A stretch of 64,000 nucleotides of DNA from Bacteroidota bacterium (lineage in GTDB: Bacteria > Bacteroidota > Bacteroidia > UKL13-3): NCBI GenBank assembly GCA_030680835.1, contig JAUXUD010000082.1, forward strand, positions 1 to 64,000, in the 5' to 3' direction. This document shows positions 36,808 through 46,155 of the stretch, piece by piece (the first letter of the stretch is position 1; the number at the start of each line of letters is the position of its first letter). Under the pieces are notes generated by a model. The model did not search any database, was not told the DNA's origin, and saw only the letters and a list, made by a program, of their open reading frames with translations. The translations under genes were made by a program, and so were the position numbers.

Positions 36808-39800
36808 TTGAAGCCGCATATAAAATATTTTTTATGGTTACTTGCCAGTCTGGCATTACTGGTTTTATTGCTTTTGCTCGAAGTTGCTATTTTGCATAAT
36901 ACTACCCAGCAAACCAAAAACAGTTATGAGCAAACCCAATCTATTTTTCATTCAAAAGAAGTCAGAGGTCAACAGCTTATTTCTGTTTTTATTAGGGATA
37001 CCAATAACCTGCAGCATAATTGGGTTGATTATATCGAACTTTCAAAAAAAGAAAATTTCATCATCCATATCTTTAAAAATGATTCGTTAATTATATGGAC
37101 CGATAACAGCGTTAATTCAAAAAAATATTTATCCATTTTAAGCGATGGCTTTGATTATATAAGCACAAACAACGGAGCTTACCTGGTTTCATTTAAAAGT
37201 TCCGGTACCTATAAAGTTGCCGTTTTTTATCAGATTAAAACCAATTATATTTATCAAAACCAATATATTCAAAATCATTTTAATCAGGAACTTAATTTTT
37301 TAGGCTCTGCACTTTTCAGTCCTTCACCCATCAAAGATTTTATCGACCTGCTCGATTTAAAAGGAAACTATCTCTGCTCGATACAGATTTTTGGGGCACC
37401 CAAAATCACCCCCTTGTGGCTCAAGCTGGCCATACTAATCACTGTTCTGATTGGTATTTTTATGTTTCACAACTTTTCGAAATGGCTGGTTGGCCTTAAT
37501 TTTGTGTTAGGCTCTCTGATTTTTATCGCACTTACCCAATTGGGGCGCTGGCTGTTTTTAAAATATAAAATTCCGGTATTTGTATACGGACTCAAACTTT
37601 TTACGCCGGATATTTATGCTTCGTCGCGATACAACCCCTCACTGGGAGATTTCATGATTGCAGTGGCGATCATACTCTGGTATTTCTTTCTTATTAAAAA
37701 GGTTGCTGCGTATAATCCGGCTAAAAAAATCAGTTTGTTTTTACAGCTCATCTTTGTTTCATGGCTTACCATAACCCTGGCCGATGCCGCTTTCGACAGC
37801 ATTAAAAGTCTGGTGTTCGATTCCCAGATTTCATTTGATATCAAGAATATTTATGCTCTCAATGAATATACTTTTCTCGGACTGATTTTGAGTATTATGC
37901 TGCTGATGCTTGTGCATCAAATGGTATTGCGGCTTTATACGATACTCAAAAAACCGGCATTGAATGCTTATGAAAAACTGGTCATCACGGGTTTGGTTTT
38001 TTATTTTATACATCCTTATCTGGTTATTTATTTGTATGAAAGAAATATTTTTTACCCCATTGGCAGCACCCTGTTAATTGCAAGCTTTTTAGCCTATAAA
38101 CACTGGATTCAAAACAAGATTAACCGCTTCCAGCAATATTTTATTCTGGTTGTTTTACTTTCGGTTTTTACTTCGGTTTGTATTTATTACTGGAATAATA
38201 TTGAAGAAGAAGAAAACCGGGTACTCTTTGCCGGAAAACTGGTATCACAAAATGATGTAAATGCCGAATACTTTTTAAATGATATTGAAAAAAAGATTGC
38301 CTCCGAGCGGCAGATAAAAAGTTATTTCAACAATCCCATTGCCCTCAAATCGCAATTGGTTAAAAAGCTCAGGCAATTATATTTCTCAGGATATCTGAGC
38401 AAATACGATATTTCGGTTTACGATTTTGATTCAAGCTTAAATCATTACCAGGTGCATAATATTTTTACCTATAAACAGGTGAACTATATTTACCAGCAAC
38501 TGGGTTCAAAAACCATTAATCAGAATTTCAGGTTCCTTAAAAACAATGCCTATTTAAAAGGATATCTGGCTAAGTTTATCATCCGGCATAATGGACGGAT
38601 TAACGGTTATTTTTTCATCCATCTGCAACCCAAATTACTGCAGGATGAAAATCGCTTTGATGAATTGCTCATTGAAGGTTACAGAAGCAAAAGCCGCAAA
38701 CGTTACGATTATTCCTATGCAATATACCGCGATTTTAAACTGCTAAGTCAGAGCGGCGAATTTGCCTACCGCACCACCTATACCTGGAGCGATATACCCG
38801 ATAAGGTATTAATTTTTGAAGAAAATGGATACAGCCATTTAATTTTTAAGGAAAACGAAAAGTTGTTTGTGGTGGTAAGTAAAAAGGCTGCATCCTGGTA
38901 CGAACCCTTTGGATTATTCTCCCTGTCATTCACTTTTTTTACGTTCCTCTTAATCGTATCTCTGGGCATTTATATCTTGTTTAACAATGCATGGCTCAAT
39001 CATTCATTTTTAGAAAAAAATAAAATATGGTTGTTTATGCGGCGTTTAATCAATGAAGTACTGATTGTAAAGGATGCCGATTTAACGCTGATCCGTACGC
39101 GTATTCAATTGGGTGTGGTACTGATTGTATTTGCAACATTAAGTGTTACCGCATACTTTACCATCGATTTTATAAGCACCCAAAATGCAGAGAAACAAAG
39201 CGAAAAACTGATAAAGAAATTGCGCAATGTGGTGAGTGTGATTGAAAATGAAAGTCAGGACGGAGGATTTAGCACCCGGCAAAATGATGCAGAAGCTTAT
39301 ATTAATCAGATTGCCGATTTTTACAATACCGATATCACCTTTTACAATCCCCGCGGGGAGTTGATTACATCCACTGTAAAAAAGGTTTATGATGATGGAA
39401 TTATTGCACCCCTGATGAATGCGGTTGCATACTTTCACCTGAATGGATTGCGGGAATCTCAGTACATACAAACCGAGCAGATTGCCACCTTTAATTATAA
39501 CGGCGCTTATGTTCCCGTTTTTAATAAAAACCGGAGCTTAATGGGTTATATTCAGCTCCCGAATTTTTATCAGCAAAGCGATTTGTTTTCAGAAATATCC
39601 TCCATCATTGTGGGTTTCATCAACCTGTATGCATTTATGTTTTTAATTATTGGTATTGTAGCCTGGTTGGTTTCACGCAATATTTCATACCCTTTAATGC
39701 TTATACAACAGCAAATGGCACAGACTACCATCGGCAAAAAAAATGAGGCCATTTTATGGAACCGCAATGATGAAATCGGACAACTGGTAAAACAATATAA

Positions 39801-40524
39801 TTTAATGATTGACCAGCTGGAAGAAAGTGCAGAGAAGCTGGGAAGAAGCGAGCGTGAAGGGGCTTGGCGTGATATTGCCCGGCAGATAGCCCACGAGATT
39901 AAGAATCCGCTTACCCCGATGAAATTAAGTGTGCAGCATTTGGAACGAGCCTGGAAAGACCAGTCGCCTAAATTGCCCGAAACATTTAAACGTGTAACAC
40001 AAACCCTCATTACGCAAATAGATACATTAAGTGAACTGGCCACCGAATTCAGCAGCTTTGCCAAAATGCCCCTGCCCAAATATGAATACATAAATCTGTA
40101 TAGAATGATTGATCAGGTGATTCACCTGCAACGTGAAACTTTTACGGGAGAAATTACATTTACTTGTGATGAAAATTTACTCATTTGGTTTGACCCCAGT
40201 TACCTGAACCGTACCCTTACCAATTTGCTCAAAAATGCCGTGCAGGCAATTCCCGATGATGTTGAAGGGAAAATAACCCTGCTCGTTGAGGAACTTGGAG
40301 ACGAGGTGATGATTAGCATCAGCGATAATGGTTCAGGGATTGATGAAGCAGAAAAAGCTAAAATATTTATGCCTTATTTCAGCACCAAAGTTATCGGAAT
40401 GGGATTGGGTTTGCCTATTGTAAAAAGTATGGTTGAGAGTGGTGGAGGTGAAATTTCATTTACCAGTACTGTGGGAGTGGGTACAACTTTTACCATCAAA
40501 CTGCCGTTAAATAGCTTCGAATGA
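36808..40524 (+). CDS. NtrY-like membrane sensor histidine kinase
   Basis: This 1238-aa kinase starts at TTG 36808, which encodes a membrane anchor (KYFLWLLASLALLVLLLLLEV). About seven further hydrophobic helices occupy 205-445, then a large extracytoplasmic sensor region, another helix pair around 690-720 and 770-800, a second sensor segment and a HAMP-like ISYPLMLIQQQMAQ. The HisKA box HEIKNPLTPMKLS has the phospho-acceptor H1029, in the NtrY style. The ATPase domain has NLLKNAVQAI, ISDNGSGID and GMGLGLPIVKSMVE. No response regulator is nearby. It is coupled by ATGA overlap to a giant outer-membrane protein. Confidence 0.92.
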   Translation: MKPHIKYFLWLLASLALLVLLLLLEVAILHNTTQQTKNSYEQTQSIFHSKEVRGQQLISVFIRDTNNLQHNWVDYIELSKKENFIIHIFKNDSLIIWTDNSVNSKKYLSILSDGFDYISTNNGAYLVSFKSSGTYKVAVFYQIKTNYIYQNQYIQNHFNQELNFLGSALFSPSPIKDFIDLLDLKGNYLCSIQIFGAPKITPLWLKLAILITVLIGIFMFHNFSKWLVGLNFVLGSLIFIALTQLGRWLFLKYKIPVFVYGLKLFTPDIYASSRYNPSLGDFMIAVAIILWYFFLIKKVAAYNPAKKISLFLQLIFVSWLTITLADAAFDSIKSLVFDSQISFDIKNIYALNEYTFLGLILSIMLLMLVHQMVLRLYTILKKPALNAYEKLVITGLVFYFIHPYLVIYLYERNIFYPIGSTLLIASFLAYKHWIQNKINRFQQYFILVVLLSVFTSVCIYYWNNIEEEENRVLFAGKLVSQNDVNAEYFLNDIEKKIASERQIKSYFNNPIALKSQLVKKLRQLYFSGYLSKYDISVYDFDSSLNHYQVHNIFTYKQVNYIYQQLGSKTINQNFRFLKNNAYLKGYLAKFIIRHNGRINGYFFIHLQPKLLQDENRFDELLIEGYRSKSRKRYDYSYAIYRDFKLLSQSGEFAYRTTYTWSDIPDKVLIFEENGYSHLIFKENEKLFVVVSKKAASWYEPFGLFSLSFTFFTFLLIVSLGIYILFNNAWLNHSFLEKNKIWLFMRRLINEVLIVKDADLTLIRTRIQLGVVLIVFATLSVTAYFTIDFISTQNAEKQSEKLIKKLRNVVSVIENESQDGGFSTRQNDAEAYINQIADFYNTDITFYNPRGELITSTVKKVYDDGIIAPLMNAVAYFHLNGLRESQYIQTEQIATFNYNGAYVPVFNKNRSLMGYIQLPNFYQQSDLFSEISSIIVGFINLYAFMFLIIGIVAWLVSRNISYPLMLIQQQMAQTTIGKKNEAILWNRNDEIGQLVKQYNLMIDQLEESAEKLGRSEREGAWRDIARQIAHEIKNPLTPMKLSVQHLERAWKDQSPKLPETFKRVTQTLITQIDTLSELATEFSSFAKMPLPKYEYINLYRMIDQVIHLQRETFTGEITFTCDENLLIWFDPSYLNRTLTNLLKNAVQAIPDDVEGKITLLVEELGDEVMISISDNGSGIDEAEKAKIFMPYFSTKVIGMGLGLPIVKSMVESGGGEISFTSTVGVGTTFTIKLPLNSFE

Positions 40525-43500
40525 AATGCCCGTTAATCATTGCCTTTTTTGTGTTGAGCAGTTTTTGTGTTTTTAATGCAAAAGCACAAACATACGGACC
40601 CTTGCGTTTAAAAAATCAGGTACTCCTCAGTGATACTTTTACCTTGGATTCAAACCTGATCGTTAAAGGTTCTGTAAAAGTTTATTCTGATACTTTGAGA
40701 TACATTGAGGGTATAAATTATAAAATAGATTATTATTCCCTTACATTTATTAACCTGAATATACCCATAGGCACCTTACTTAAAATTTCTTATATCCCGG
40801 TTCTGTATAATTTCAAACAAACCTACCAAAACAAAGATAAACGTATTATTCAGCCTGAATTTACAGACATCAAAAATCCTTTTGTATACAATCCATCCGG
40901 AACGTCAATAGACCCTTTTGTACGCAATGAAGGTTTATTGGTAAACGGCAGTGTGATGCGTGGTTTGTCGTTTGGCAATAACCAGAACGCGGTTGTAAAC
41001 TCGAATCTGAATTTGCAACTGGCCGGTAAAATTAACAATGATGTAGATATACTCGCTGCCATCAGCGATGATAACAACCCCATTCAACCCGAAGGAAACT
41101 CACAGGAATTACAGGACTTTGATCAGGTATATGTACAGTTTAGCAAAAACAATAACAAGCTGGTGGTTGGAGACTTTTTAATGGTAAAACCCGAACCTTC
41201 TTATTTTTTAAACTACTATAAAAAATCAAGGGGCTTACAAACAACCGCAGCATTTAATCTCAATAAAAAAAGCAGGATGCAGATGGGTGCTCAGGCCGCT
41301 TTATCAAGAGGCAGATTTGTTAGAAATGTCATCAATGGGGTGGAAGGAAACCAGGGTCCTTATCGCCTGAGCGGACCGAATGGAGAATTGTTTATTATCA
41401 TTATTTCGGGTACCGATGCCGTTTATTTGGATGGTGAACGACTGACCCGCGGCGAGCAAAATGATTATGTGATCGATTATAACAGCGGAGAACTCACGTT
41501 TATGCCCCGGCGCATCATTACCCAATACAGCAGGATTGTGGTTGAATTTCAATACTCCGACAGAAACTATGCACGCACCTTGTTTGGGTTCAGCACAAGT
41601 ATTGATTTTAAAAAGTCAAGTGTATATTTAAATTACTTTACCGAACAGGATAATAAAAATCAGCCCTTTCAGCAAAATTTAAGCGACAGCAATAAGGCAC
41701 TTCTGGCCAGTGTGGGTAACAAGCTGGAAGATGCTGTGGTAAGCAGTGCGGTGGCGAGAAATACTTTTGATGCAAAAAAAATACTTTATAGAAAAGTTGA
41801 TACATTAGGTTATCCGGGGGTATATGTATTAGCTGCAGATGCAAACTCAGATACTGTTTTTTATGAGCTCCGATTTTCGTTTACAGGTTTACACAGGGGC
41901 AACTATAAGCAAAGTGCTTCGGGGGCCAACGGGCGTGTATTTGTTTGGGTTGAACCGATTAATGGAGTTCCGCAAGGTGATTTTGAACCGGTAATTATTT
42001 TAATTGCACCCAATAAAAAACAATTGTTTAGTGTGGGGACTCTGTTTAATCCCGATTCAAACAATTCGTTTCGGGTTGAACTGGCTCAAAGTATTTTCAA
42101 CCGAAATTTATACAGTGAACTGGATAAACAAAACGATAAAGGTTATGGAGCACGATTCACTATAAATAACAAATTGCCTTTGGGTTCAAAAAAAATTATA
42201 TGGCATAACGAACTGCAATATGAATTTGTTGACCAGAATTTTAGATATGTGGAACGCTACCGGAATGTTGAATTTGACCGGATCTGGAACCGGCAACTGG
42301 TGAACCAAAACCAGGCGGATACAGGCTTTAAGGAGCATATCTTAAGTTTAAAAACAGGCATCCAAAAAGCCAATGTAGGTTCAGTATTTTACCAGTTGGG
42401 TTATTATAACCGGGCACAAGGTTTATTTAACGGATTGCGAAATGTGCTGAATGCAAATTTACAAAACAACAAAAATCAATTTAGTACTTCGTTTGAATGG
42501 ATGCAAACACAACAAAAACCATTTGTGTTGAGCACAGGTTATATAAATGCAACCCAAAATTTGCAATCATCGTATGCACGTAAAATATGGATATTACAGG
42601 CAGGAGCAAAAATAGCAGGAGAACAAAGCAGTTATAAAAACAACAATGACACTTTATTGGGAGGAAGTTTTGTCTACAAGCAGTTTGGCTTTTTTTTACG
42701 GAGTGCCGATTCATTAAAGACCCGCTTTTTGGTAGAATACAACCAGCGGCAGGATGAAGCACCCAATGGCAAAACGTTTCAGAAAGCCACACTTTCAAAA
42801 GAATTAAAAGGAAGCATGAGCCTGTTACAAACAAATTTCAACAAGCTCAATATAGACATTGCATACCGTGAATTTACTATAAACGATACAAACTTCAGCA
42901 AGCTGAAACCGGAGCAAACTCTGCTAACCAGAATTGAATATGATTATGCATTTTTTCAAAGATTTATATCGGCCAATACTTATATACAATTGGGTTCGGG
43001 CAATGAACTGCGCCGCGATTTTCAATACCTGGAAGTACCCATAGGGCAGGGAATTTATGTTTGGAAAGATTTTAATGCAGATGGACATCAGCAATTAAAT
43101 GAATTTTTGCCTGCATCATTTTCAGATAAAAACCTGGCTAATTATATCAAGGTATATTTACCCACCACTTCGTTTATAAGAACCAACAGTACGCAGTTAA
43201 GTCAAACATTAAACCTGAACCCATTAAGTAAGTGGGGCAGGGCAGGGGGACTGAAAAAACTGATCACCCGATTCAACAATCAAACCGCAATCCGGTATGA
43301 ACGCAAAGTACTGGCATCGCAAGGCATTGACCTGATAAAATTATATACGCCTAAATTGGCCGATAACAGTTTGATTACTGTGGGAACTGTTTTTAGGAAC
43401 ACCTTGTTTTTTAACAGGAACAATCCTGTGTACGGACTGGATTTAAACATAAACCAACAGCAAAGCAAAAACCTTTTAACCAATGGTTTTGAATCGAGAA

Positions 43501-44027
43501 ACCGCGAAGAATATGGATTAAACCTGCGCTGGAATTTAACCGCAAACTGGTCGTTGCTGGGAACTTATAATACAGGCACCAAGCTTTATACATCTGAATA
43601 CTTTACGCAAAATAATTACCGGTATCAGTTCAACGAAATCAAACCCAAACTCAGTTTTCAATGGCTGCAAAAATGGCGCATGGGAATTAATTATTCGTAT
43701 TATACTGCACAAAACTTACCGGAGCTGGGCAATGAAAAAAGCCATATAAACGAAGCAGGAGCCGAGTTGCGCTATACCTTTACCAAAATAGGCGTATTAA
43801 CCTTTAAATATAGTTATTACGAAGTAGGCTTTACAGGCAGTATAAGCAGTCCGCTTGCCTATGATATGTTGCAGGGTTTAAGTGCGGGCAATAATCAACT
43901 CTGGAATATTAGCTTACAACAACGCATCGGCCAGAACCTGCAGATAAACGTAAACTACGATGGCCGGAAATCGGGCACAGTACCCGTAACACATATCGGC
44001 AAAATGGAAGCCCGGTATTTGTTTTGA
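40521..44027 (+). CDS. Giant predicted outer-membrane beta-barrel protein
   Basis: This is a 1168-aa protein with signal peptide (MKCPLIIAFFVLSSFCVFNAKAQ). A conserved segment GSVMRGLSFGNNQNAVVNSNLNLQLAGKINNDVDILAAISDDNNPIQPEGNSQELQDFDQVYVQF spans about 142-206, with LVVGDFLMVKPEPSYFLNYYKKSRG after it, a motif set I know from large Bacteroidota surface proteins but cannot tie to a function. The rest is strand-rich with alternating aromatics and ends in GKMEARYLF, a barrel-type C-terminal phenylalanine. Its ATG overlaps the kinase stop in ATGA, implying translational coupling. It is a Bacteroidota-wide family of unknown role, perhaps sensed by or sensed through the kinase. Confidence 0.75.
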   Translation: MKCPLIIAFFVLSSFCVFNAKAQTYGPLRLKNQVLLSDTFTLDSNLIVKGSVKVYSDTLRYIEGINYKIDYYSLTFINLNIPIGTLLKISYIPVLYNFKQTYQNKDKRIIQPEFTDIKNPFVYNPSGTSIDPFVRNEGLLVNGSVMRGLSFGNNQNAVVNSNLNLQLAGKINNDVDILAAISDDNNPIQPEGNSQELQDFDQVYVQFSKNNNKLVVGDFLMVKPEPSYFLNYYKKSRGLQTTAAFNLNKKSRMQMGAQAALSRGRFVRNVINGVEGNQGPYRLSGPNGELFIIIISGTDAVYLDGERLTRGEQNDYVIDYNSGELTFMPRRIITQYSRIVVEFQYSDRNYARTLFGFSTSIDFKKSSVYLNYFTEQDNKNQPFQQNLSDSNKALLASVGNKLEDAVVSSAVARNTFDAKKILYRKVDTLGYPGVYVLAADANSDTVFYELRFSFTGLHRGNYKQSASGANGRVFVWVEPINGVPQGDFEPVIILIAPNKKQLFSVGTLFNPDSNNSFRVELAQSIFNRNLYSELDKQNDKGYGARFTINNKLPLGSKKIIWHNELQYEFVDQNFRYVERYRNVEFDRIWNRQLVNQNQADTGFKEHILSLKTGIQKANVGSVFYQLGYYNRAQGLFNGLRNVLNANLQNNKNQFSTSFEWMQTQQKPFVLSTGYINATQNLQSSYARKIWILQAGAKIAGEQSSYKNNNDTLLGGSFVYKQFGFFLRSADSLKTRFLVEYNQRQDEAPNGKTFQKATLSKELKGSMSLLQTNFNKLNIDIAYREFTINDTNFSKLKPEQTLLTRIEYDYAFFQRFISANTYIQLGSGNELRRDFQYLEVPIGQGIYVWKDFNADGHQQLNEFLPASFSDKNLANYIKVYLPTTSFIRTNSTQLSQTLNLNPLSKWGRAGGLKKLITRFNNQTAIRYERKVLASQGIDLIKLYTPKLADNSLITVGTVFRNTLFFNRNNPVYGLDLNINQQQSKNLLTNGFESRNREEYGLNLRWNLTANWSLLGTYNTGTKLYTSEYFTQNNYRYQFNEIKPKLSFQWLQKWRMGINYSYYTAQNLPELGNEKSHINEAGAELRYTFTKIGVLTFKYSYYEVGFTGSISSPLAYDMLQGLSAGNNQLWNISLQQRIGQNLQINVNYDGRKSGTVPVTHIGKMEARYLF

Positions 44028-44031
44028 TATT

Positions 44032-44122
44032 TACGATGTACGATGTACAATGTACGATGTACAATGTACAATGTACGATGTATCAACTTATAACTCATAA
44101 CTCATATCTCATAACTCATATC
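44032..44122. repeat. Composite heptamer array (TACGATG then TCATAAC units)
   Basis: Thirteen consecutive 7-base units in unbroken register: seven of the TACGATG/TACAATG type (44032-44080), then TATCAAC and TTATAAC, then TCATAAC/TCATATC types (44095-44122). It begins 4 bases after the stop of the giant barrel gene. The two unit types elsewhere seen separately are here joined in phase. Confidence 0.92.
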
Positions 44123-44240
44123 TCATTAAATCGGCAACAGTAAATCATGTAATGTATTAAAAATATTGTGTAAGCGAATAAAGTTTAACATGACGCAGCT
44201 TTGTGTCGTGATAATCAAATCACAATCTAAATAAATTAAA

Positions 44241-45023
44241 ATGAAAATAGAAAAAATGCTTTCAATCATCGCTTTAATGTTTGTGGTTGTAATATTGCAA
44301 AGTTGCAGTTGTAAAGAAGAAAAATCATCCGTAACTCCTGAGAATGCATTGGGGTCATCCCAGATGGTAGCAGGAACCCTGGCACCTGTAAATTTGGGTG
44401 TTGCCGGCGATTTCGTTATTTTATCGAAAACGGGAATCACCAACGTATATAAATCTACCATTACGGGTAATTTGGGCACAAGTCCGATAACCGGTGCTGC
44501 ATTATTGGTAAGCTGTGCCGAAGTAGCCGGTAATATTTACACAGTAGATGCTGCCGGTCCTGCCTGCAAAATTACCAGTGCAACGATGTTAACCACTGCT
44601 ATTGGTGATATGCAAACAGCATATACCGATGCTGCAGGACGTTCAAATCCTGATTTCCTGAATTTAGGTGCCGGTGATATCGGAGGCAAAAGACTTACCC
44701 CCGGACTATACAAATTTACCAGTGGAGTTACCATTCCAACCGATGTTGAAATTGCAGGTGGACCCAATGATATATGGATATTCCAGATTGCTGGTACCCT
44801 TATTGTAGGTTCAGCAGTAAACATTACCTTGACCGGAGGCGCACAGGCACAGAATATATTTTGGCAAACAGCCGGAGCAGTGACCTGCGGTACTACCAGT
44901 CATTTTGAAGGAAATATCCTGGGACAAACCGGAATCAATTTACAAACCGGAGCATCAATAAATGGAAGAATGCTGGCACAAACTGCAGTAACCCTTCAGA
45001 TGAATACTGTTAATACGCCCTAA
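44241..45023 (+). CDS. DUF3494 ice-binding-like lipoprotein
   Basis: This 260-aa protein has a lipoprotein signal (MKIEKMLSIIALMFVVVILQSC, cysteine at 22) and a DUF3494 domain (about 48-258): PVNLGVAGDFVILSKTGITN, GNLGTSPITGAAL, DIGGKRLTPGLYKFTSGVTIP and the NIFWQTAGAVTCGTTSHFEGNILGQTGINLQTGASINGRMLAQTAVTL strands of the discontinuous beta-solenoid. DUF3494 proteins bind ice, but many members have other adhesive roles. As a lipoprotein it would be tethered to the envelope. It is preceded by a heptamer array and followed by a strong terminator. Confidence 0.88.
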   Translation: MKIEKMLSIIALMFVVVILQSCSCKEEKSSVTPENALGSSQMVAGTLAPVNLGVAGDFVILSKTGITNVYKSTITGNLGTSPITGAALLVSCAEVAGNIYTVDAAGPACKITSATMLTTAIGDMQTAYTDAAGRSNPDFLNLGAGDIGGKRLTPGLYKFTSGVTIPTDVEIAGGPNDIWIFQIAGTLIVGSAVNITLTGGAQAQNIFWQTAGAVTCGTTSHFEGNILGQTGINLQTGASINGRMLAQTAVTLQMNTVNTP

Positions 45024-45071
45024 TAATTTAGAGGTAACACTTATTTCATAAAGATTGTTTCTAATAAAAAA

Positions 45072-45106
45072 AAACGCTTGCCAATTAAGGGCAGGCGGTT
45101 TTTTTA
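45072..45106. terminator. Rho-independent terminator after the DUF3494 gene
   Basis: An 8-bp stem (CGCTTGCC at 45075-45082, GGCAGGCG at 45090-45097, one G-U pair) with an AATTAAG loop is preceded by an A-run and followed by a run of seven T, so it can serve both the + strand gene and, less well, the convergent arr gene. Confidence 0.9.
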
Positions 45107-45180
45107 TTATTTAGTTGTCCGGAGTTTTAGTACTTTATAAGTTTCTAATTTATTTTCACATCAGATAGCTATCAGAATAC

Positions 45181-45618
45181 TCAATCCTCAATTGCCTCGA
45201 TACCCTGTTCTTTAAGTTTTGCCAATCCGTCTTTCATTGCTTTAACTTGTTCGGGCGCGTGTCCTTGCCAAATGGTAATTTCACCAACGACTTTAAATGG
45301 GTGCTGAGAGCGATAGGACCTTGTTGGATTACCCGGGAATTTTTTGTCTGTTAAGTTGGGGTCATCCTCAATGGGTCCGGTGGGTTCTACCAAATATATT
45401 CTTTCACGCCCTTCCCCTAAGGCAAGTTCAGCACCCCAAATAGCGGCATCCAGTGTTGCTGTGAGGTAAATATATTTCGCATTTTTTCTTTGTCCATAAT
45501 TTGAGTTCAGGCCAACTTCAATAAGGTCTCCAATTTTTAAATCAGCCTTTGTCCCGTGGAAGTATGTTTGGGTAAAGGGTGTTTGAACAGATTTATTTTC
45601 GCTTTTATTTTGTTCCAT
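45181..45618 (-). CDS. arr: NAD(+)--rifampin ADP-ribosyltransferase
   Basis: Arr transfers ADP-ribose from NAD to the C23 hydroxyl of rifamycins, inactivating them. The 145-aa length is normal. TYFHGTKADLKIGDLI (H21), KYIYLTATLDAAIWGAELALGEGRERIYLVEPTGPIEDDPNLTDKKFPGNPTRSYRS with its catalytic-region aspartates (85-86) and PFKVVGEITIW are the complete family motifs. The gene is in an accessory-looking stretch of small minus-strand genes and has a direct-repeat element upstream. Related arr genes occur both as chromosomal genes and as integron cassettes. Resistance in this organism is inferred, not shown. Confidence 0.93.
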   Translation of the reverse strand: MEQNKSENKSVQTPFTQTYFHGTKADLKIGDLIEVGLNSNYGQRKNAKYIYLTATLDAAIWGAELALGEGRERIYLVEPTGPIEDDPNLTDKKFPGNPTRSYRSQHPFKVVGEITIWQGHAPEQVKAMKDGLAKLKEQGIEAIED

Positions 45619-45722
45619 TGTTGAATTAAATCCACTTATAATCTGGAGCGTTTCAAATATAAAAAATTAAAGCTGGTTTTTAAAATTTCCCGGATGGATG
45701 ATAATCGATTCCTTAGCTGGTA

Positions 45723-45784
45723 GTGGTAAAACTTTCTTTTATAATTGGTAAAAGCAAATTTAGCTGGATGTATTTTTGGAGTAC
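45723..45784. repeat. 62-base imperfect direct repeat, copy 1
   Basis: This copy is about 84% identical to 46906-46968 and in the same orientation. The conserved centre has ATAATTGGTA, AAGCAAATTTA and TATTTTTG blocks; the ATAATTGGTA region sits in a weak dyad. It lies 105 bases upstream of arr and 37 bases below the EF-hand fragment. Confidence 0.7.
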
Positions 45785-45820
45785 TCATTTTACTGCTTCA
45801 ATGTGGCGTTCTTATTATAT

Positions 45821-46132
45821 TTAATACTGTCGTCCTGTTTTATAAGGTTCTTTAAGGTCTATCCAAAAAATATGTATGGGTTCTCCTTCGTCTCGACTTC
45901 CATTTTCATTAGTGTCTAATTGTGCAAATACGTACATAAGGTCATTTTCAGAATCGTATTCCGATTTAAAAACTGAGTAATTTTCAGGAATAAGAGCCTT
46001 TTGCTTTTCCCCACTAATGTTGAACAAATATATTCGTCTGAGATCCTTGGGATTGATATAGCCATCTTTATTTGTGTCATCATTATACGCAGAAACAATA
46101 AAATAATTTCGATTTACAGGTTTATTATTCAA
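45821..46132 (-). pseudogene. C-terminal fragment of an EF-hand/TolB-like protein
   Basis: A 103-codon frame begins at TTG 46132, directly preceded by an in-frame stop, and has no signal peptide. It contains an EF-hand-like loop DTNKDGYINPKDLRR (about 19-33), a RIYLFNISGEKQKALIPENYSVFKSEYDSENDLMYVFAQL strand region and a second acidic loop DTNENGSRDEGEP, then HIFWIDLKEPYKTGRQY. Full-length relatives I recall are lipoproteins with propeller-type repeats, so this looks like a 5'-truncated remnant. It could also be a real small gene. Confidence 0.5.
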
Positions 46133-46155
46133 TTAATGCCACATTGTATTAAGGA

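Noticed and set aside
36808-40524. Nitrogen-regulation kinase NtrY proper
   Set aside because: Only the kinase core is NtrY-like; the large sensor region and absence of ntrX or ntrBC neighbours do not support naming it ntrY.
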